In this document: positions 26,589 through 36,523 of the stretch, piece after piece
Position numbering within the stretch: the first letter of the stretch is position 1
Layout of the letters: each line of letters starts with the position of its first letter
The notes under the pieces: model-generated
Told to the model about the DNA's origin: nothing
Seen by the model: only the letters and a program-made list of their open reading frames with translations
The model's database searches: none
Assembly: GCA_945787015.1 (NCBI GenBank)
Contig: CALZGM010000012.1
Span: 1 to 64,000, forward strand
DNA: 64,000 nucleotides
Direction of reading: 5' to 3'
DNA from: an uncultured Roseburia sp.
GTDB lineage: Bacteria; Bacillota; Clostridia; Lachnospirales; Lachnospiraceae
Translations under genes and position numbers: made by a program

Positions 26589-27822
26589 ATGAAAGAAAGA
26601 TTATTGGAGGAAATTGAAAATATTATTTAGATTCTAGTAGCTTTAATGGTCTGCCAATTTATGAGATAGATGACTATAACCCAGCAGAAATGATAGAATT
26701 AATAAATGAAGGGATGGTAGAAGCAATATCTGAAAAAGATGTATTGAATCCTCATATTAAAGAATTTGATATGAACTTACCTATAGAACATCAAATAGAA
26801 AGTGTCAAGAACTTGAAGTCGCATACATGTTTCTATCCAACAGCAAAAACTCTCCAGAGAGTAGATATGGATTATAAAAGACCATATACGGCTCTTATGC
26901 AAAATGGAAAGGCGCAGTTTGACATTATATTTTTTGATGTGGAAATTTTAGAAAGGTATAATAATAATCCTAAGTTTTTAATACTAGATAATGGATATTG
27001 AGGAAGCATAGTCATAAAGGATGAATTTTATGATGAAACTGGAGAAAGTGAGTACATTAAAGACTATGGAATGGCTTATATTGATGGAGATAAGTTGAAT
27101 AGGCAATTGGTGTATTTGTAATAGATTTAGCACGGATGTCACCACGGATACAACTGCTGTGGAAAGGATTTGAATTAGAAAATCAGGAGAAGTGCATAAT
27201 AAACTCTGGATTTGTGGAAAATTTAATAGAGGGACGTTGGGTAACAGAACATTGGATATTCCATACACCTTTAGAAGAAATGAAAGTTATTAATGCTCAG
27301 TGTAATGCGATGGAGCTGCCGAAGCTGTTTATTCGTACATATGGTATAAATTATGGTGAAAAACCAGAAGGTTATAGAAGTATTTTATTACCAACATTAA
27401 AGAATTACTATGACTTTGTACTGGTAATGGAAAAATTGGTAGTACATAATATTTCATTGAAAATCTTTCAAAAGGACTCACTATATATTGCCAAAATAGA
27501 ACGTAAAGATGATAATGGTAAAGATAAAGGAAACATAGCCATGTTGCAAGAATGGCTAAAAAGCAACGTTGAAGCCGAGTTTGGTATAGATGAGGTCATT
27601 ATTGAACCAATAAAATATATTAGAAAAATCAGACAAGTACCGGCACATGAACTAACAAATAATGAATACAATTTGGAAGTTTTTGAAATGCAGAAAGAGT
27701 TGATGATAAACACATATTCTGCGATAAGGGCAATAAGAATACTTTTTGCAGGACACCCATTAACAAAAGACGCTAAAATACCGAAGCACTTACTAGAAGG
27801 AAAAAATATAGTTTTCTATTAA
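26589..27822 (+). pseudogene. Broken gene upstream of the KAP/STAND-like ATPase, three lesions
   Basis: ATG 26589 follows AAAGGA and reads 13 codons. The coding signal then moves to another frame near 26622, runs through an in-frame TGA at 26999-27001 (sequence clearly continues: GSIVIKDEFYDETGESEYIK) and shifts again near 27109-27120 into the last frame, which ends at 27822. The intact protein would have about 410 residues. The last 228 residues form an uninterrupted frame from ATG 27136 and could be made separately. The family is not recognised. The next gene follows after 25 bases, so this was probably the partner of that ATPase. Confidence 0.65.
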
Positions 27823-27847
27823 GTTATTACAAGGAGAAGAAGTGATT

Positions 27848-29713
27848 ATGTCAAAACTATATCAAGCAAGGGAGAACACCTTAACAAAGCCATTAAATAA
27901 AGATGAACTAGGATACTTATATAATGGAAAATACATTTCATTAATTATGGATGATATTAAAAAAAGAAAATATGGCTCTTATTTGGTAGGGGGTGTTGTT
28001 GGGACGGGAAAGAGTAGCCAGGTCGAGATTGCATCTAATCTTGCCATGGAAAATGCACTGATTATTCATATAAAGTTTGATAGTGAAGAAGAATGCCTTA
28101 ATGGATTTGAAAGGAGATTGCTGATAGAATTATTGAAAACAATTGAAGAAAGAGAACTAGAGAAAGAGTTTAAATTACTTTCGAATATAGTAGGAATTTG
28201 TAATGAAAATTTAAATTATAAAATAGAGAACATAGATATAAATGAGGAAATAAGTGAAATAGAAGAGAAAACGAGTGTCTCTGAAAAGGTTTCTATGCTT
28301 GCAAAAATAGGAGCGGCTATTAGTAATATAATTCAAAGTGAAATATATGCTTTGACTGAAGAAAAGGAAGAGAAAAGTCAAACCAAAGATAAAGCTGAGA
28401 AACATATGCAAACAGTTACGCGGACGAAAATTCAAAAAACTTTACTGGAATATATATATCAAATCCTTGATATATTGTCAGATAAAAATATTATAGTTAT
28501 ATATGATGAATTGGATAAAATGGATGAGGATATCCTAAAAGTTTTATTTGCAAAATATAAAACTTTGTTTGTGGAAAAAGATATATTTAGTTTTTTTGTT
28601 GTAAACGATACTATTTATAGAAAGTATAGTGATTTGAATTTAATAATTAATCCTACATATTCTTATTTCATGGAGAGATATTATATTCCGTTACTTAGTT
28701 TTGAAGAAACTCTTCGCTATAGTAAAATGATGTTTGGCGAGGAGTTATATTTACGGGGGTTAGTGACCTATTATTTGTGTTTAGGGAATTATAGAATGAT
28801 TAACCAAAGATATCTATCTGCTTATAGTGATAAAGATATTGATGTAGTGAAAGCGTATGTTTTGAAAAAAGTTCTTGAAAAAACTTGTCTTCCATATTAC
28901 GACGACTATATGAGAGATGTATTAGTAGGAAAAATAAAAGCTGCTATTGAAAGAATAATCATAGTACGAAAATTTAAGGTGGTTGAACTGGCAACAGAAA
29001 TGACCAAGGGAAGTAAAAGTGTAGAAACATGGCCGGATTATAATGTGATTATTGAGTATATAATAGAAGTGATTGAGAGTATGTGCTCTAAAGCAATTGA
29101 GATGACAAATGAAATGACTGTTGTTAAGTGTGAAGAATTAAACGAAAATTATTATTCAATTGAAGAATTAATCGAGAATGACAGAGACGTAGCATTGTCA
29201 GAAGAAGAGCAGAAAATGATTCATTTGAGTGATATGTATCGCAAGAATTATGAATATTACAGCCATAAGAATAAAGAAGTCGGTTATTTACATGAAGATC
29301 TAAAATTATTAAAAGTTGCGGATAATGAGCATATGAGTTACAAGGAAGCTCTTATAAATATAATGTATACAAATTTGATGGAAAAGGGCATTCAGGTTAT
29401 TGCAATTAGAAGAGCACGTGGAGAAGAGTCATATTGTTCCAATGACTATGAATATACAGGAATGGTTATAGTTGACAGAGGAAATTATCAGATAGCATAT
29501 TATGTTAATAAAGGAAGTTATGAAACGGATAAGAAAGAAGCTATTGATGGACTGATAAAAGAGGCAAAGAAATTAAATATAAATGTTAAGAAGTTAGTAG
29601 CATTAAAACCTATAGATATTGAAAAGGATATAGAATGTGTTAGAGGAAGATATAATAATCCGTTTTCTGAATGTTATGAGCATCGTAATGTTAAATATGA
29701 GAATTGGACATAA
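27848..29713 (+). CDS. KAP/STAND-like P-loop ATPase
   Basis: About 621 residues from ATG 27848; GTG 27842 is also possible, both after AAGGAG. Walker A is GVVGTGKSS (near residue 50) and Walker B is IIVIYDELDKMDED. A charged insertion with a coiled-coil look lies near 130-200. The final 110 residues (EYTGMVIVDRGNYQIAYYVN) may form a separate beta-rich domain, possibly nuclease-like, but I see no certain catalytic triad. KAP-like ATPases with unknown partners are frequent in defence islands. The upstream partner gene is broken, so the module may be inactive. Confidence 0.65.
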   Translation: MSKLYQARENTLTKPLNKDELGYLYNGKYISLIMDDIKKRKYGSYLVGGVVGTGKSSQVEIASNLAMENALIIHIKFDSEEECLNGFERRLLIELLKTIEERELEKEFKLLSNIVGICNENLNYKIENIDINEEISEIEEKTSVSEKVSMLAKIGAAISNIIQSEIYALTEEKEEKSQTKDKAEKHMQTVTRTKIQKTLLEYIYQILDILSDKNIIVIYDELDKMDEDILKVLFAKYKTLFVEKDIFSFFVVNDTIYRKYSDLNLIINPTYSYFMERYYIPLLSFEETLRYSKMMFGEELYLRGLVTYYLCLGNYRMINQRYLSAYSDKDIDVVKAYVLKKVLEKTCLPYYDDYMRDVLVGKIKAAIERIIIVRKFKVVELATEMTKGSKSVETWPDYNVIIEYIIEVIESMCSKAIEMTNEMTVVKCEELNENYYSIEELIENDRDVALSEEEQKMIHLSDMYRKNYEYYSHKNKEVGYLHEDLKLLKVADNEHMSYKEALINIMYTNLMEKGIQVIAIRRARGEESYCSNDYEYTGMVIVDRGNYQIAYYVNKGSYETDKKEAIDGLIKEAKKLNINVKKLVALKPIDIEKDIECVRGRYNNPFSECYEHRNVKYENWT

Positions 29714-29739
29714 TTATTAAAGGAGGGTTATAAAAAAGT

Positions 29740-29826
29740 ATGAGAGGTATTGATGAAATGACAACAGACTGCATCTTTTTCACAGTGTCGAGGCATGTGG
29801 AAAATGTTGTGGCATTAAGCAGGTAG
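29740..29826 (+). pseudogene. Possible 3' remnant of a 23S rRNA (uracil-5-)-methyltransferase gene
   Basis: A 28-codon frame with a strong AAAGGAGGG site. Its end, SRHVENVVALSR, resembles the C-terminus of RumA/RlmD-type methyltransferases (HVExVVxLxR). The 3' end of that gene is a known integration target for genomic islands, so this fragment may mark the right attachment site: accessory genes end here and chromosome-type genes begin at 29866. The match is short. Confidence 0.45.
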
Positions 29827-29865
29827 CGAAAGCAGGAAAAAGAGTGAAATCCGGAGGTTATGATA

Positions 29866-32358
29866 GTGGGAACAACAGTTTTAGAGCAGCAGCTCGAAAC
29901 CTATAAGAAAAAAATCCAAATTATGGAGCATGCACTTTCCGCCAGTGCAGGCGCTTATTACAACATTAATATTACGCAAAATCTTGTTCCGGGAACGATG
30001 TACCAGGTAATTGATGATGTTGAATACAGCATCAATGAGGCAATTGGATTTCCGAATGATTGCAAATATTGGGATGTGATTGAGTATTGGGGAAAGCAGT
30101 TAACGCAAGAGCAACAGCCGGCGTATTTTGCGTTTTTTGCTATCGATCATTTGGTAGAATGCTTCGAAAAGGGAGAAGAACACATTTCCCATCGTTACTG
30201 GACAAAAGATTCTTTGGGAGAATCCATGTTAGCGGAGCAGCACATTGTGATGTATCGTGACTTAGTAAATCAGGACCTTTTGGCAATCACGTATATCCTT
30301 GATCATACAAAATTGGAAGAACTCCATGCCAGGGATGCTGAGCAGAGAAGACTTCTTGAAGAAGATATTGAAAAAATCGAAGGACTTGCCAGCCAGTATT
30401 CAAGCTTATATTTCATAAACTTTGATACCAAAGAGTATGCGAAATATGACATTGGCGAATCGGTACCAAAAGAACTTAAAGAGAATGATAATAAGAATTC
30501 AGATCACTATTTCAAAGTATTTAGAGAGTCAGTGCGAGCGTATACGCATCCGGACTATCGTGATGAATTGTTGAAGCTTGCGGATGAAGGATATTTAAAA
30601 GAATTGCTTCGCAACAAGAAAAGACATGCCTACAGATTCCTGCATACCGGAAAAAATGGGGAATATCAATGGCTGGAGCTTGTGCTGATAAAGTTTGCGA
30701 AAGTAAATGAAGAAGCATCAAAAATTGCATTCGCTTTTCTGAATGTCGACGAGGAAGAACGGGAAAAAGAGACACAGAGAAAGATACTGGTTGATGCACT
30801 TGCGGCTGCCGAGCATGCCAATAGAGCAAAGACAGCTTTTTTAAATAATATGTCTCATGATATTCGTACTCCTATGAATGCTATTATAGGATTTACAGCT
30901 CTTGCAGCAGCTCATCTTGATAATGTAGAGACCACAAGGGACTACTTGAATAAAATTTCTACTTCAAGCAGTCATTTGCTCAGTCTTATCAACGATGTGC
31001 TGGATATGAGCCGTATTGAGAGCGGTCGAGTAAAAATTGAAGAAAAAGAGGTGCATCTTCCGGATGTGCTGCATGATCTTAGAACAATTATTCAGTCAAA
31101 CATTACTGCAAAGCAGCAGGATTTGTTTATTGATACACAGGATATCGTGAATGAAGATATCATAACAGATAAACTTCGCCTGAATCAGGTGTTATTAAAT
31201 ATTGTTAGTAATGCCATTAAGTTTACACCGGTTGGTGGAACCATTAGTATTAGAATTTCTGAAAAACCATGTGCTCTTAGTGGATATACAACTTATGAGT
31301 TTCGCGTAAAGGATAACGGAATTGGTATGTCCGAGGAATTCCAAAAGCATATTTTTGAATCATTCTCAAGAGAACAGACTACAACCGTAAGCGGAATTCA
31401 GGGAACCGGACTTGGAATGGCGATTACGAAAAATATCGTTGATATGCTGGGTGGAACCATTAGCGTAAAGAGCGAAGAAGGAAAAGGTACCGAGTTTCTT
31501 GTAGTCTTTGACTGTAAGTTGTCAGATAATGTTGTGAAATACGAACCGGTACCGGAGTTGCAGGGGGCACGCGCATTGGTTGCCGATGACGATACAGATA
31601 CCTGTATGAGCGTAAGTAAAATGCTGAAGCAGATTGGAATGAGGGCTGACTGGACGGTTTCCGGTAAGGAAGCGATCGTCAGAGCGAGAGAAGCCTATGA
31701 TGAAGGTGATGCATTCAAGGCATATATTATCGACTGGCTCATGCCCGATATGAATGGGATTGAAACGGTTCGCCGAATTCGTAAAGTGATTGGAGAAAGC
31801 ACGCCAATTATTATCCTGACGGCATATGACTGGTCCGATATAGAAATTGAGGCAAGAGAAGCCGGTGTAACAGCATTTGTATCGAAGCCTTTATTTATGT
31901 CAGAATTACGGGAAGTACTAACAAGACCCGTTCGTACCGAGAAAACAAGAGAAAAAGCAGCAGAGGAAGTTGATTTTACAGGAAAGAAAATTCTTCTGGT
32001 AGAGGACAATGAACTCAATCAGGAGATTGCATCAGAAATTCTTCAAGGAGCCGGATTTGTAGTAGATGTCGCAGAAGATGGCATTGTTGCAGTTGACAAA
32101 ATGGAAAAAGCAGCTTCTGACCGCTATGATTTGATTCTTATGGATATTCAGATGCCAAAGATGAATGGATTCATGGCCACAAGAGAAATCAGAACATTAA
32201 GTGATAATAGAAAGGCTAATATTCCAATCATTGCAATGACAGCGAATGCATTTGAGGAAGATAAGAAGAGTGCATTTGAGTCTGGTATGAATGGTTTTAT
32301 AGCAAAGCCAATTAACATCAAAGCGCTAATGGCCACTTTGGCTGAGATACTGCGGTAG
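29866..32358 (+). CDS. Cytoplasmic hybrid histidine kinase with two receiver domains
   Basis: About 830 residues from GTG 29866, eight bases after GGAGG; the ATG at 29860 is too close to that site. Two PAS-like regions (about 20-290) lead to the HisKA box NMSHDIRTPMNAIIGF with the phospho-acceptor His encoded at 30856. The HATPase_c boxes follow (NIVSNAIKFTP, DNGIGM, GTGLGMAI). Receiver 1 has its aspartate in IIDWLMPDMNG (codon 31732) and receiver 2 in LMDIQMPKMNG (codon 32143). No membrane segment is present, so it senses a cytoplasmic signal. There is no output domain and no cognate regulator next door. It is the first chromosome-type gene after the island. Confidence 0.9.
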   Translation: MGTTVLEQQLETYKKKIQIMEHALSASAGAYYNINITQNLVPGTMYQVIDDVEYSINEAIGFPNDCKYWDVIEYWGKQLTQEQQPAYFAFFAIDHLVECFEKGEEHISHRYWTKDSLGESMLAEQHIVMYRDLVNQDLLAITYILDHTKLEELHARDAEQRRLLEEDIEKIEGLASQYSSLYFINFDTKEYAKYDIGESVPKELKENDNKNSDHYFKVFRESVRAYTHPDYRDELLKLADEGYLKELLRNKKRHAYRFLHTGKNGEYQWLELVLIKFAKVNEEASKIAFAFLNVDEEEREKETQRKILVDALAAAEHANRAKTAFLNNMSHDIRTPMNAIIGFTALAAAHLDNVETTRDYLNKISTSSSHLLSLINDVLDMSRIESGRVKIEEKEVHLPDVLHDLRTIIQSNITAKQQDLFIDTQDIVNEDIITDKLRLNQVLLNIVSNAIKFTPVGGTISIRISEKPCALSGYTTYEFRVKDNGIGMSEEFQKHIFESFSREQTTTVSGIQGTGLGMAITKNIVDMLGGTISVKSEEGKGTEFLVVFDCKLSDNVVKYEPVPELQGARALVADDDTDTCMSVSKMLKQIGMRADWTVSGKEAIVRAREAYDEGDAFKAYIIDWLMPDMNGIETVRRIRKVIGESTPIIILTAYDWSDIEIEAREAGVTAFVSKPLFMSELREVLTRPVRTEKTREKAAEEVDFTGKKILLVEDNELNQEIASEILQGAGFVVDVAEDGIVAVDKMEKAASDRYDLILMDIQMPKMNGFMATREIRTLSDNRKANIPIIAMTANAFEEDKKSAFESGMNGFIAKPINIKALMATLAEILR

Positions 32359-32360
32359 AA

Positions 32361-32380
32361 GGGATGTTTCTTTTGCCTTG
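32361..32380 (+). repeat. Half copy of the palindromic repeat
   Basis: GGGATGTTTCTTTTG matches the terminal arm of the palindromic repeat found complete at 33035, 34891 and 37478. Only this arm is present, three bases after the kinase stop codon. Confidence 0.5.
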
Positions 32381-32491
32381 CACGGCTGTTATTTTCAAGA
32401 TTTTTTGATGACAAAACAGAACTTTTGTACTATAATAAGTCTATCTTTAGAGATAATATAATATCCAAGTACAGGAAAAGGAGCCATAATC

Positions 32492-33034
32492 ATGGGTAAT
32501 AACAAATACGCAGGAACACAGACAGAAAAAAACTTAGAGGCAGCTTTTGCCGGAGAGTCACAGGCCAGAAACAAATATACATATTTTGCTTCCGTAGCCA
32601 AAAAGGAAGGCTATGAACAGATGTCAGCTCTTTTCTTAAAGACAGCAGACAATGAGAAAGAACATGCTAAGATGTGGTTCAAGGAACTGAACGGAATCGG
32701 TAATACTGCTGCTAACCTTGCAGCTGCAGCTGAAGGCGAGAACTATGAATGGACAGATATGTATGAAGGCTTTGCTAAGACAGCAGAGGAAGAAGGATTT
32801 ACCGAACTTGCAGCAAAGTTTAGAGCAGTAGCAGCGATTGAGAAACATCATGAAGAAAGATATCGTGCACTTCTTAAGAATATCGAGACCGCTCAGGTAT
32901 TTGAGAAGAGTGAAGTGAAGGTATGGGAGTGCCGCAACTGTGGTCATATCGTAGTAGGAACCAAGGCTCCTGAGGTATGCCCGGTATGTAATCATCCACA
33001 GAGCTATTTTGAAGTACATGCAGAAAATTACTAG
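32492..33034 (+). CDS. rbr: Rubrerythrin
   Basis: A 180-residue protein of standard rubrerythrin length. The N-terminal ferritin-like four-helix domain carries the di-iron ligand helices ([37 protein letters not shown]), and the C-terminal rubredoxin-like domain has two CxxC knuckles (CRNCG and CPVCN). It reduces hydrogen peroxide using NAD(P)H-derived electrons in the cytoplasm of anaerobes. A good AAAGGAG site precedes the ATG. A TATAAT-like element near 32431 may be its promoter. Its neighbour hcp fits a stress-defence setting. Confidence 0.95.
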   Translation: MGNNKYAGTQTEKNLEAAFAGESQARNKYTYFASVAKKEGYEQMSALFLKTADNEKEHAKMWFKELNGIGNTAANLAAAAEGENYEWTDMYEGFAKTAEEEGFTELAAKFRAVAAIEKHHEERYRALLKNIETAQVFEKSEVKVWECRNCGHIVVGTKAPEVCPVCNHPQSYFEVHAENY

Positions 33035-33147
33035 TGATGTTTCTTTTGACACACAGAGAGCCCTTTGCCACGGTTTATGTGGCAAGGGGCTCTTTTTATA
33101 AGCAGGGACATTTCTTTTTTCACGATTTTCACAAAAGAAATGTCCCC
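33035..33147. repeat. Palindromic MITE-like repeat, copy 1
   Basis: Outer arms GATGTTTCTTTTG and CAAAAGAAATGTCC flank a central hairpin GAGCCCTTTGCCAC/GTGGCAAGGGGCTC with a following T-run. The central stem is nearly identical in the copies at 34891 and 37478. It starts at the rbr stop codon and probably also serves as its terminator. An extra segment before the right arm makes it longer than copy 2. Confidence 0.75.
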
Positions 33148-33213
33148 AAGAAAATGCATACATAAGACCCGGCTGACACATAATAAGTGAAAAATGAAAG
33201 TGGAGGTTTTGAT

Positions 33214-34887
33214 ATGCAAAATAATATGGATTTGGGTTATGAAATGTTCTGCTACCAGTGTGAGCAAACCGCGAATGGCAAGGGCTGTACGAAAATGGGA
33301 GTTTGCGGAAAAACACCAGAGATTGCCAATTTGCAGGATTTATTAATTTTTCAAATTAAGGGCATCAGCTGTTATGGAAAGCAACTGGTGGAAGCCGGAC
33401 AGCATATGGATAAAACGGTGGTGAGTTTTATTGAGAATGTTCTTTTTACAACACTCACAAATGTTAATTTTGATGCAGATGTGCATGTTGCATTACTGAG
33501 AGAATCGCAACAGATAAAAGAAAATCTGAGAAATATTGTGGGAGAATTGCAACATATTACGACGCATGCCACTTACAATCTGCCGGAGACAAAATCGGAA
33601 ATGCTAAAAGATTCCCCTATCGCCGGTATCATGTATGATAAGGCGTTGGACCCGGATATCCGTTCCTTGAGGCAAACGATTTTATATGGATTAAAGGGGA
33701 TTAGCGCCTATGGTCATCAGGCAAGGGAATTAGGCTATTATAGCGATCAGGTAGATGATTTCTATATTTTGGGACTGGAGGCTACGACAGACGATAATCT
33801 GACAGTAGAGGAACTCATCCGCATGACCATGCGTACCGGTGAGATGGCTATTGAAGTAATGAGGAAACTGGATGAAGCCAATACTTCTATTTATGGAAAT
33901 CCGGCTCCGCACAAGGTAAACGTTCATATAAAAAAAGGACCATTTATTGTTGTTTCCGGACATGATTTAAAAGATTTGGAAATGCTGTTAGAGCAGTCGA
34001 AGGGTATGGGGGTAAATATTTATACACATGGTGAAATGCTTCCATGTCACGGCTATGAAGGGTTGAAAAAATATCCGCATCTGGTTGGTAATTTTGGCGG
34101 AGCATGGCAGGACCAGCAAAAACAATTTGATAATCTTCCCGGATGTATCTTAATGACTACCAACTGCCTGATGCGGCCGAGAGATAATTATAAAGACCGG
34201 ATATACACCACAAACGTTGTGGGTTGGGAAGGCGTCAAGCATATTGGAAGGAAGGAAAACGGAGAAAAGGATTTTAGCGAAATCATTAGACAGGCTATCG
34301 AACTGGGCGGCTACACGGAAGATGAGGAACCGCATGAAATATTGGTTGGCTTCGGACATCATGCAACGTTAAGTTACGCAGATCAAATTGTAAATGCAGT
34401 AAAAAGTGGAGAATTAAGGCATATCTTTCTGATAGGAGGATGTGATGGGGCCAGACCGGGGCGTAATTATTATACGGAATTTGCCAAAATGGTTCCAAAT
34501 GATTGCATTATATTGACATTAGCATGTGGAAAATATAGATTTAACAAGCTGGAATTTGGAGAAGTTGCAGGATTACCAAGATTACTCGATGTTGGTCAGT
34601 GCAATGATGTATATTCTGCCATCTGTATTGCTAGTAGTCTGGCGGATGCTTTTAATACAGATGTCAATGGGCTGCCGTTATCACTGATTGTGTCATGGTA
34701 TGAACAAAAGGCTGTTGCGGATTTACTGGCATTGCTGAGTCTGGGAATTAAAAATATATATCTTGGTCCAACGCTGCCTGCATTTTTAAGTCCTAATGTA
34801 TTGCAGTATTTATCGGATACGTTTAATTTGAAGCAAATAAGCAATGCAGAGGATGATATTAAAACCTGCTTGAAACAGAATATTTAA
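33214..34887 (+). CDS. hcp: Hydroxylamine reductase / hybrid-cluster protein
   Basis: About 557 residues from ATG 33214, with GGAGG seven bases upstream. The N-terminal CYQCEQTANGKGCTKMGVCG supplies the four cysteines of the iron-sulfur cluster, and the hybrid-cluster ligands are in THGEMLPCHGYE, GCILMTTNCLM, GGCDGARPGRNYY and LTLACGKYRFN. Known proteins reduce hydroxylamine and nitric oxide and protect anaerobes from nitrosative stress. It is monocistronic and flanked by palindromic repeats on both sides. The divergent or convergent neighbour is a membrane LuxR regulator. Confidence 0.95.
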   Translation: MQNNMDLGYEMFCYQCEQTANGKGCTKMGVCGKTPEIANLQDLLIFQIKGISCYGKQLVEAGQHMDKTVVSFIENVLFTTLTNVNFDADVHVALLRESQQIKENLRNIVGELQHITTHATYNLPETKSEMLKDSPIAGIMYDKALDPDIRSLRQTILYGLKGISAYGHQARELGYYSDQVDDFYILGLEATTDDNLTVEELIRMTMRTGEMAIEVMRKLDEANTSIYGNPAPHKVNVHIKKGPFIVVSGHDLKDLEMLLEQSKGMGVNIYTHGEMLPCHGYEGLKKYPHLVGNFGGAWQDQQKQFDNLPGCILMTTNCLMRPRDNYKDRIYTTNVVGWEGVKHIGRKENGEKDFSEIIRQAIELGGYTEDEEPHEILVGFGHHATLSYADQIVNAVKSGELRHIFLIGGCDGARPGRNYYTEFAKMVPNDCIILTLACGKYRFNKLEFGEVAGLPRLLDVGQCNDVYSAICIASSLADAFNTDVNGLPLSLIVSWYEQKAVADLLALLSLGIKNIYLGPTLPAFLSPNVLQYLSDTFNLKQISNAEDDIKTCLKQNI

Positions 34888-34890
34888 AGA

Positions 34891-34972
34891 GGAACGTTTT
34901 TTGCCATGCAGAGAGCCCTTTGCCACGGTTTTTGTGGCAAAGGGCTCTCTGCATGACAAAAGAAGCGTCTCT
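34891..34972. repeat. Palindromic MITE-like repeat, copy 2
   Basis: The most symmetric copy. The central stem CAGAGAGCCCTTTGCCAC pairs with GTGGCAAAGGGCTCTCTG, extended by CATG arms and outer arms related to GGACATTTCTTTTG. It lies between two convergent genes (hcp and the LuxR gene) and touches the latter's stop codon, so it can act as a two-way terminator. Confidence 0.75.
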
Positions 34973-36326
34973 AAAGACGAGTTAATTCTGTGCGGTTTGC
35001 GCATCCTGTCTTTTTTAATATATTGCGCACATGAAACTTTACTGTGTTTTCTGAAATGTAAAGCTGTTTGGCAATTTCGCCATTCGTGCTGCCTGCTATT
35101 AATAATTTGAAAACCTCTGCTTCACGAGGGGATATCTCGTATTTTTGTATCAATTCTTCAAGAAGTTCTTCAGAACTTGGTGATGGTTCAGAAACCGGCA
35201 TATAGAGTTTATTGTAAAGAACAAAAAATGTAATAAAGGTAATAACAAAGCAGATGCTTGAAATCAGTACAAGAAAAACAGGCTGATTACTAAAAGCCAT
35301 ACCGGTTAAACTGCCAATGGCATCACCAATTCTGCCAAACATCAAACCATACACAAGAACATAGAGAAAAATTTCTTTTGTACAAGCAATATCTGTAAAA
35401 ACCACCACACGGAATACGGTAAGAAAACCAAAAAAAGCATATCCCAAAACCCATAGAACGATGCTGGCATGCAACTCATTTGATAAAGCAATCATTGCAA
35501 ATGGAAAAACAAGTGCAATCAAACAACTGATTGCGCCATATTTTCTGCTACGGTCACCGATGCATCCGGCAATGATTAAGCCAAGAGCATAGAAGGCTCT
35601 GGAAAACTCAAGATTGATACCTTCTGAAAGATCAGCAATCGGAAAATAAAAACCGATTCCGCGGGTAAGACTTAGCAATAGCACTGTAATACCGGCCAGA
35701 AGAATAATACCGGTTGAGATAGTTGCCTTTGTGTATGTAACCGTTTCTATAGTGAAAGGCTCATTCTCCGATAAGATTATTCCAATCGTAATACAAATAA
35801 AAATTCCGTAGAAAATAAGTGCATAATCTGAACGTAGAAAGCTTGCGTCTTTTAAAAGAGAAAGCAGCCAAGAAGCAATGCTTGCGACACCGTATGCGCC
35901 TCCGAATACAAGAGAACGATACGAAGGTGCAACTTCCGTTGTAAGTAAAAACAGATAAAATCCTGCAATTATCCCGTGAAAGAAATTCATTAGATATCCA
36001 AAAATTAAGATGGTTATCATCGAATTGCTTAAAACCGAAAGTACAATAAAAACAAAATCAATTCCAATACTTCCGACAAAAAAAGATTTTTTCAGAACCC
36101 ACTCTTTTCTATAACGTAGTGCCAGACTAAAAAGGAATAATCCTGCAGCCTGAAACAGATAACCAATGACTTCCGTGAGCCAGTCTGCGGTTGTTGGCTT
36201 TACAAAGTCCATTAGATGATACAACCATGACAAATAGCCGGTGGATGTCCAGAGAAAACATAAAGCAATGATAGAACTACACTGGAGGTTAGTTCGAAGG
36301 GTGGGTGATATTTTTTCTTTCGTCAT
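34971..36326 (-). CDS. LuxR-family regulator with MFS-like membrane domain
   Basis: About 451 residues from ATG 36326, which has AGGAGG ten bases upstream; the in-frame ATG at 36353 lies before that site. The first 380 residues form about 12 hydrophobic segments in the style of a major-facilitator transporter. The C-terminus is a GerE/LuxR helix-turn-helix (ISPREAEVFKLLIAGSTNGE, then IAKQLYISENTVKFHVRNIL). This membrane-bound regulator architecture is known from anaerobic gut bacteria; the membrane part is thought to sense a small molecule. It may act on the divergent lipoprotein gene at 36524. Its stop overlaps repeat copy 2. Confidence 0.85.
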   Translation of the reverse strand: MTKEKISPTLRTNLQCSSIIALCFLWTSTGYLSWLYHLMDFVKPTTADWLTEVIGYLFQAAGLFLFSLALRYRKEWVLKKSFFVGSIGIDFVFIVLSVLSNSMITILIFGYLMNFFHGIIAGFYLFLLTTEVAPSYRSLVFGGAYGVASIASWLLSLLKDASFLRSDYALIFYGIFICITIGIILSENEPFTIETVTYTKATISTGIILLAGITVLLLSLTRGIGFYFPIADLSEGINLEFSRAFYALGLIIAGCIGDRSRKYGAISCLIALVFPFAMIALSNELHASIVLWVLGYAFFGFLTVFRVVVFTDIACTKEIFLYVLVYGLMFGRIGDAIGSLTGMAFSNQPVFLVLISSICFVITFITFFVLYNKLYMPVSEPSPSSEELLEELIQKYEISPREAEVFKLLIAGSTNGEIAKQLYISENTVKFHVRNILKKTGCANRTELTRL

Positions 36327-36414
36327 TGTAGTTAAGTCCTCCTGATTTTGCATATGAATATTCTAAATGTTTTTTATAGCCTTTTCAATCATTTAATTGT
36401 TGGAATAGATGTAC

Positions 36415-36428
36415 CTATCCTAAAACTA
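36415..36428. promoter_or_regulatory. Shared 14-base intergenic motif, copy 1
   Basis: CTATCCTAAAACTA lies between the divergent LuxR and lipoprotein genes. The identical 14 bases occur at 39095 in the next divergent intergenic region. It could be a regulator site, for example for the LuxR protein. Chance is possible in AT-rich DNA. Confidence 0.3.
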
Positions 36429-36523
36429 CCCCACTGTCTTTGCGGCTTTTTTGATTACTGCCCTTTGAGGTAATAGAAAAAAGTATAAAAGATTGTACAA
36501 TTAAAAAATAGGAGGTAGTTCGT

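Noticed and set aside
26999..27001. Selenocysteine or other recoding at the internal TGA
   Set aside because: No hairpin directly after the TGA that looks like a bacterial SECIS element, and frameshifts on both sides point to a pseudogene.
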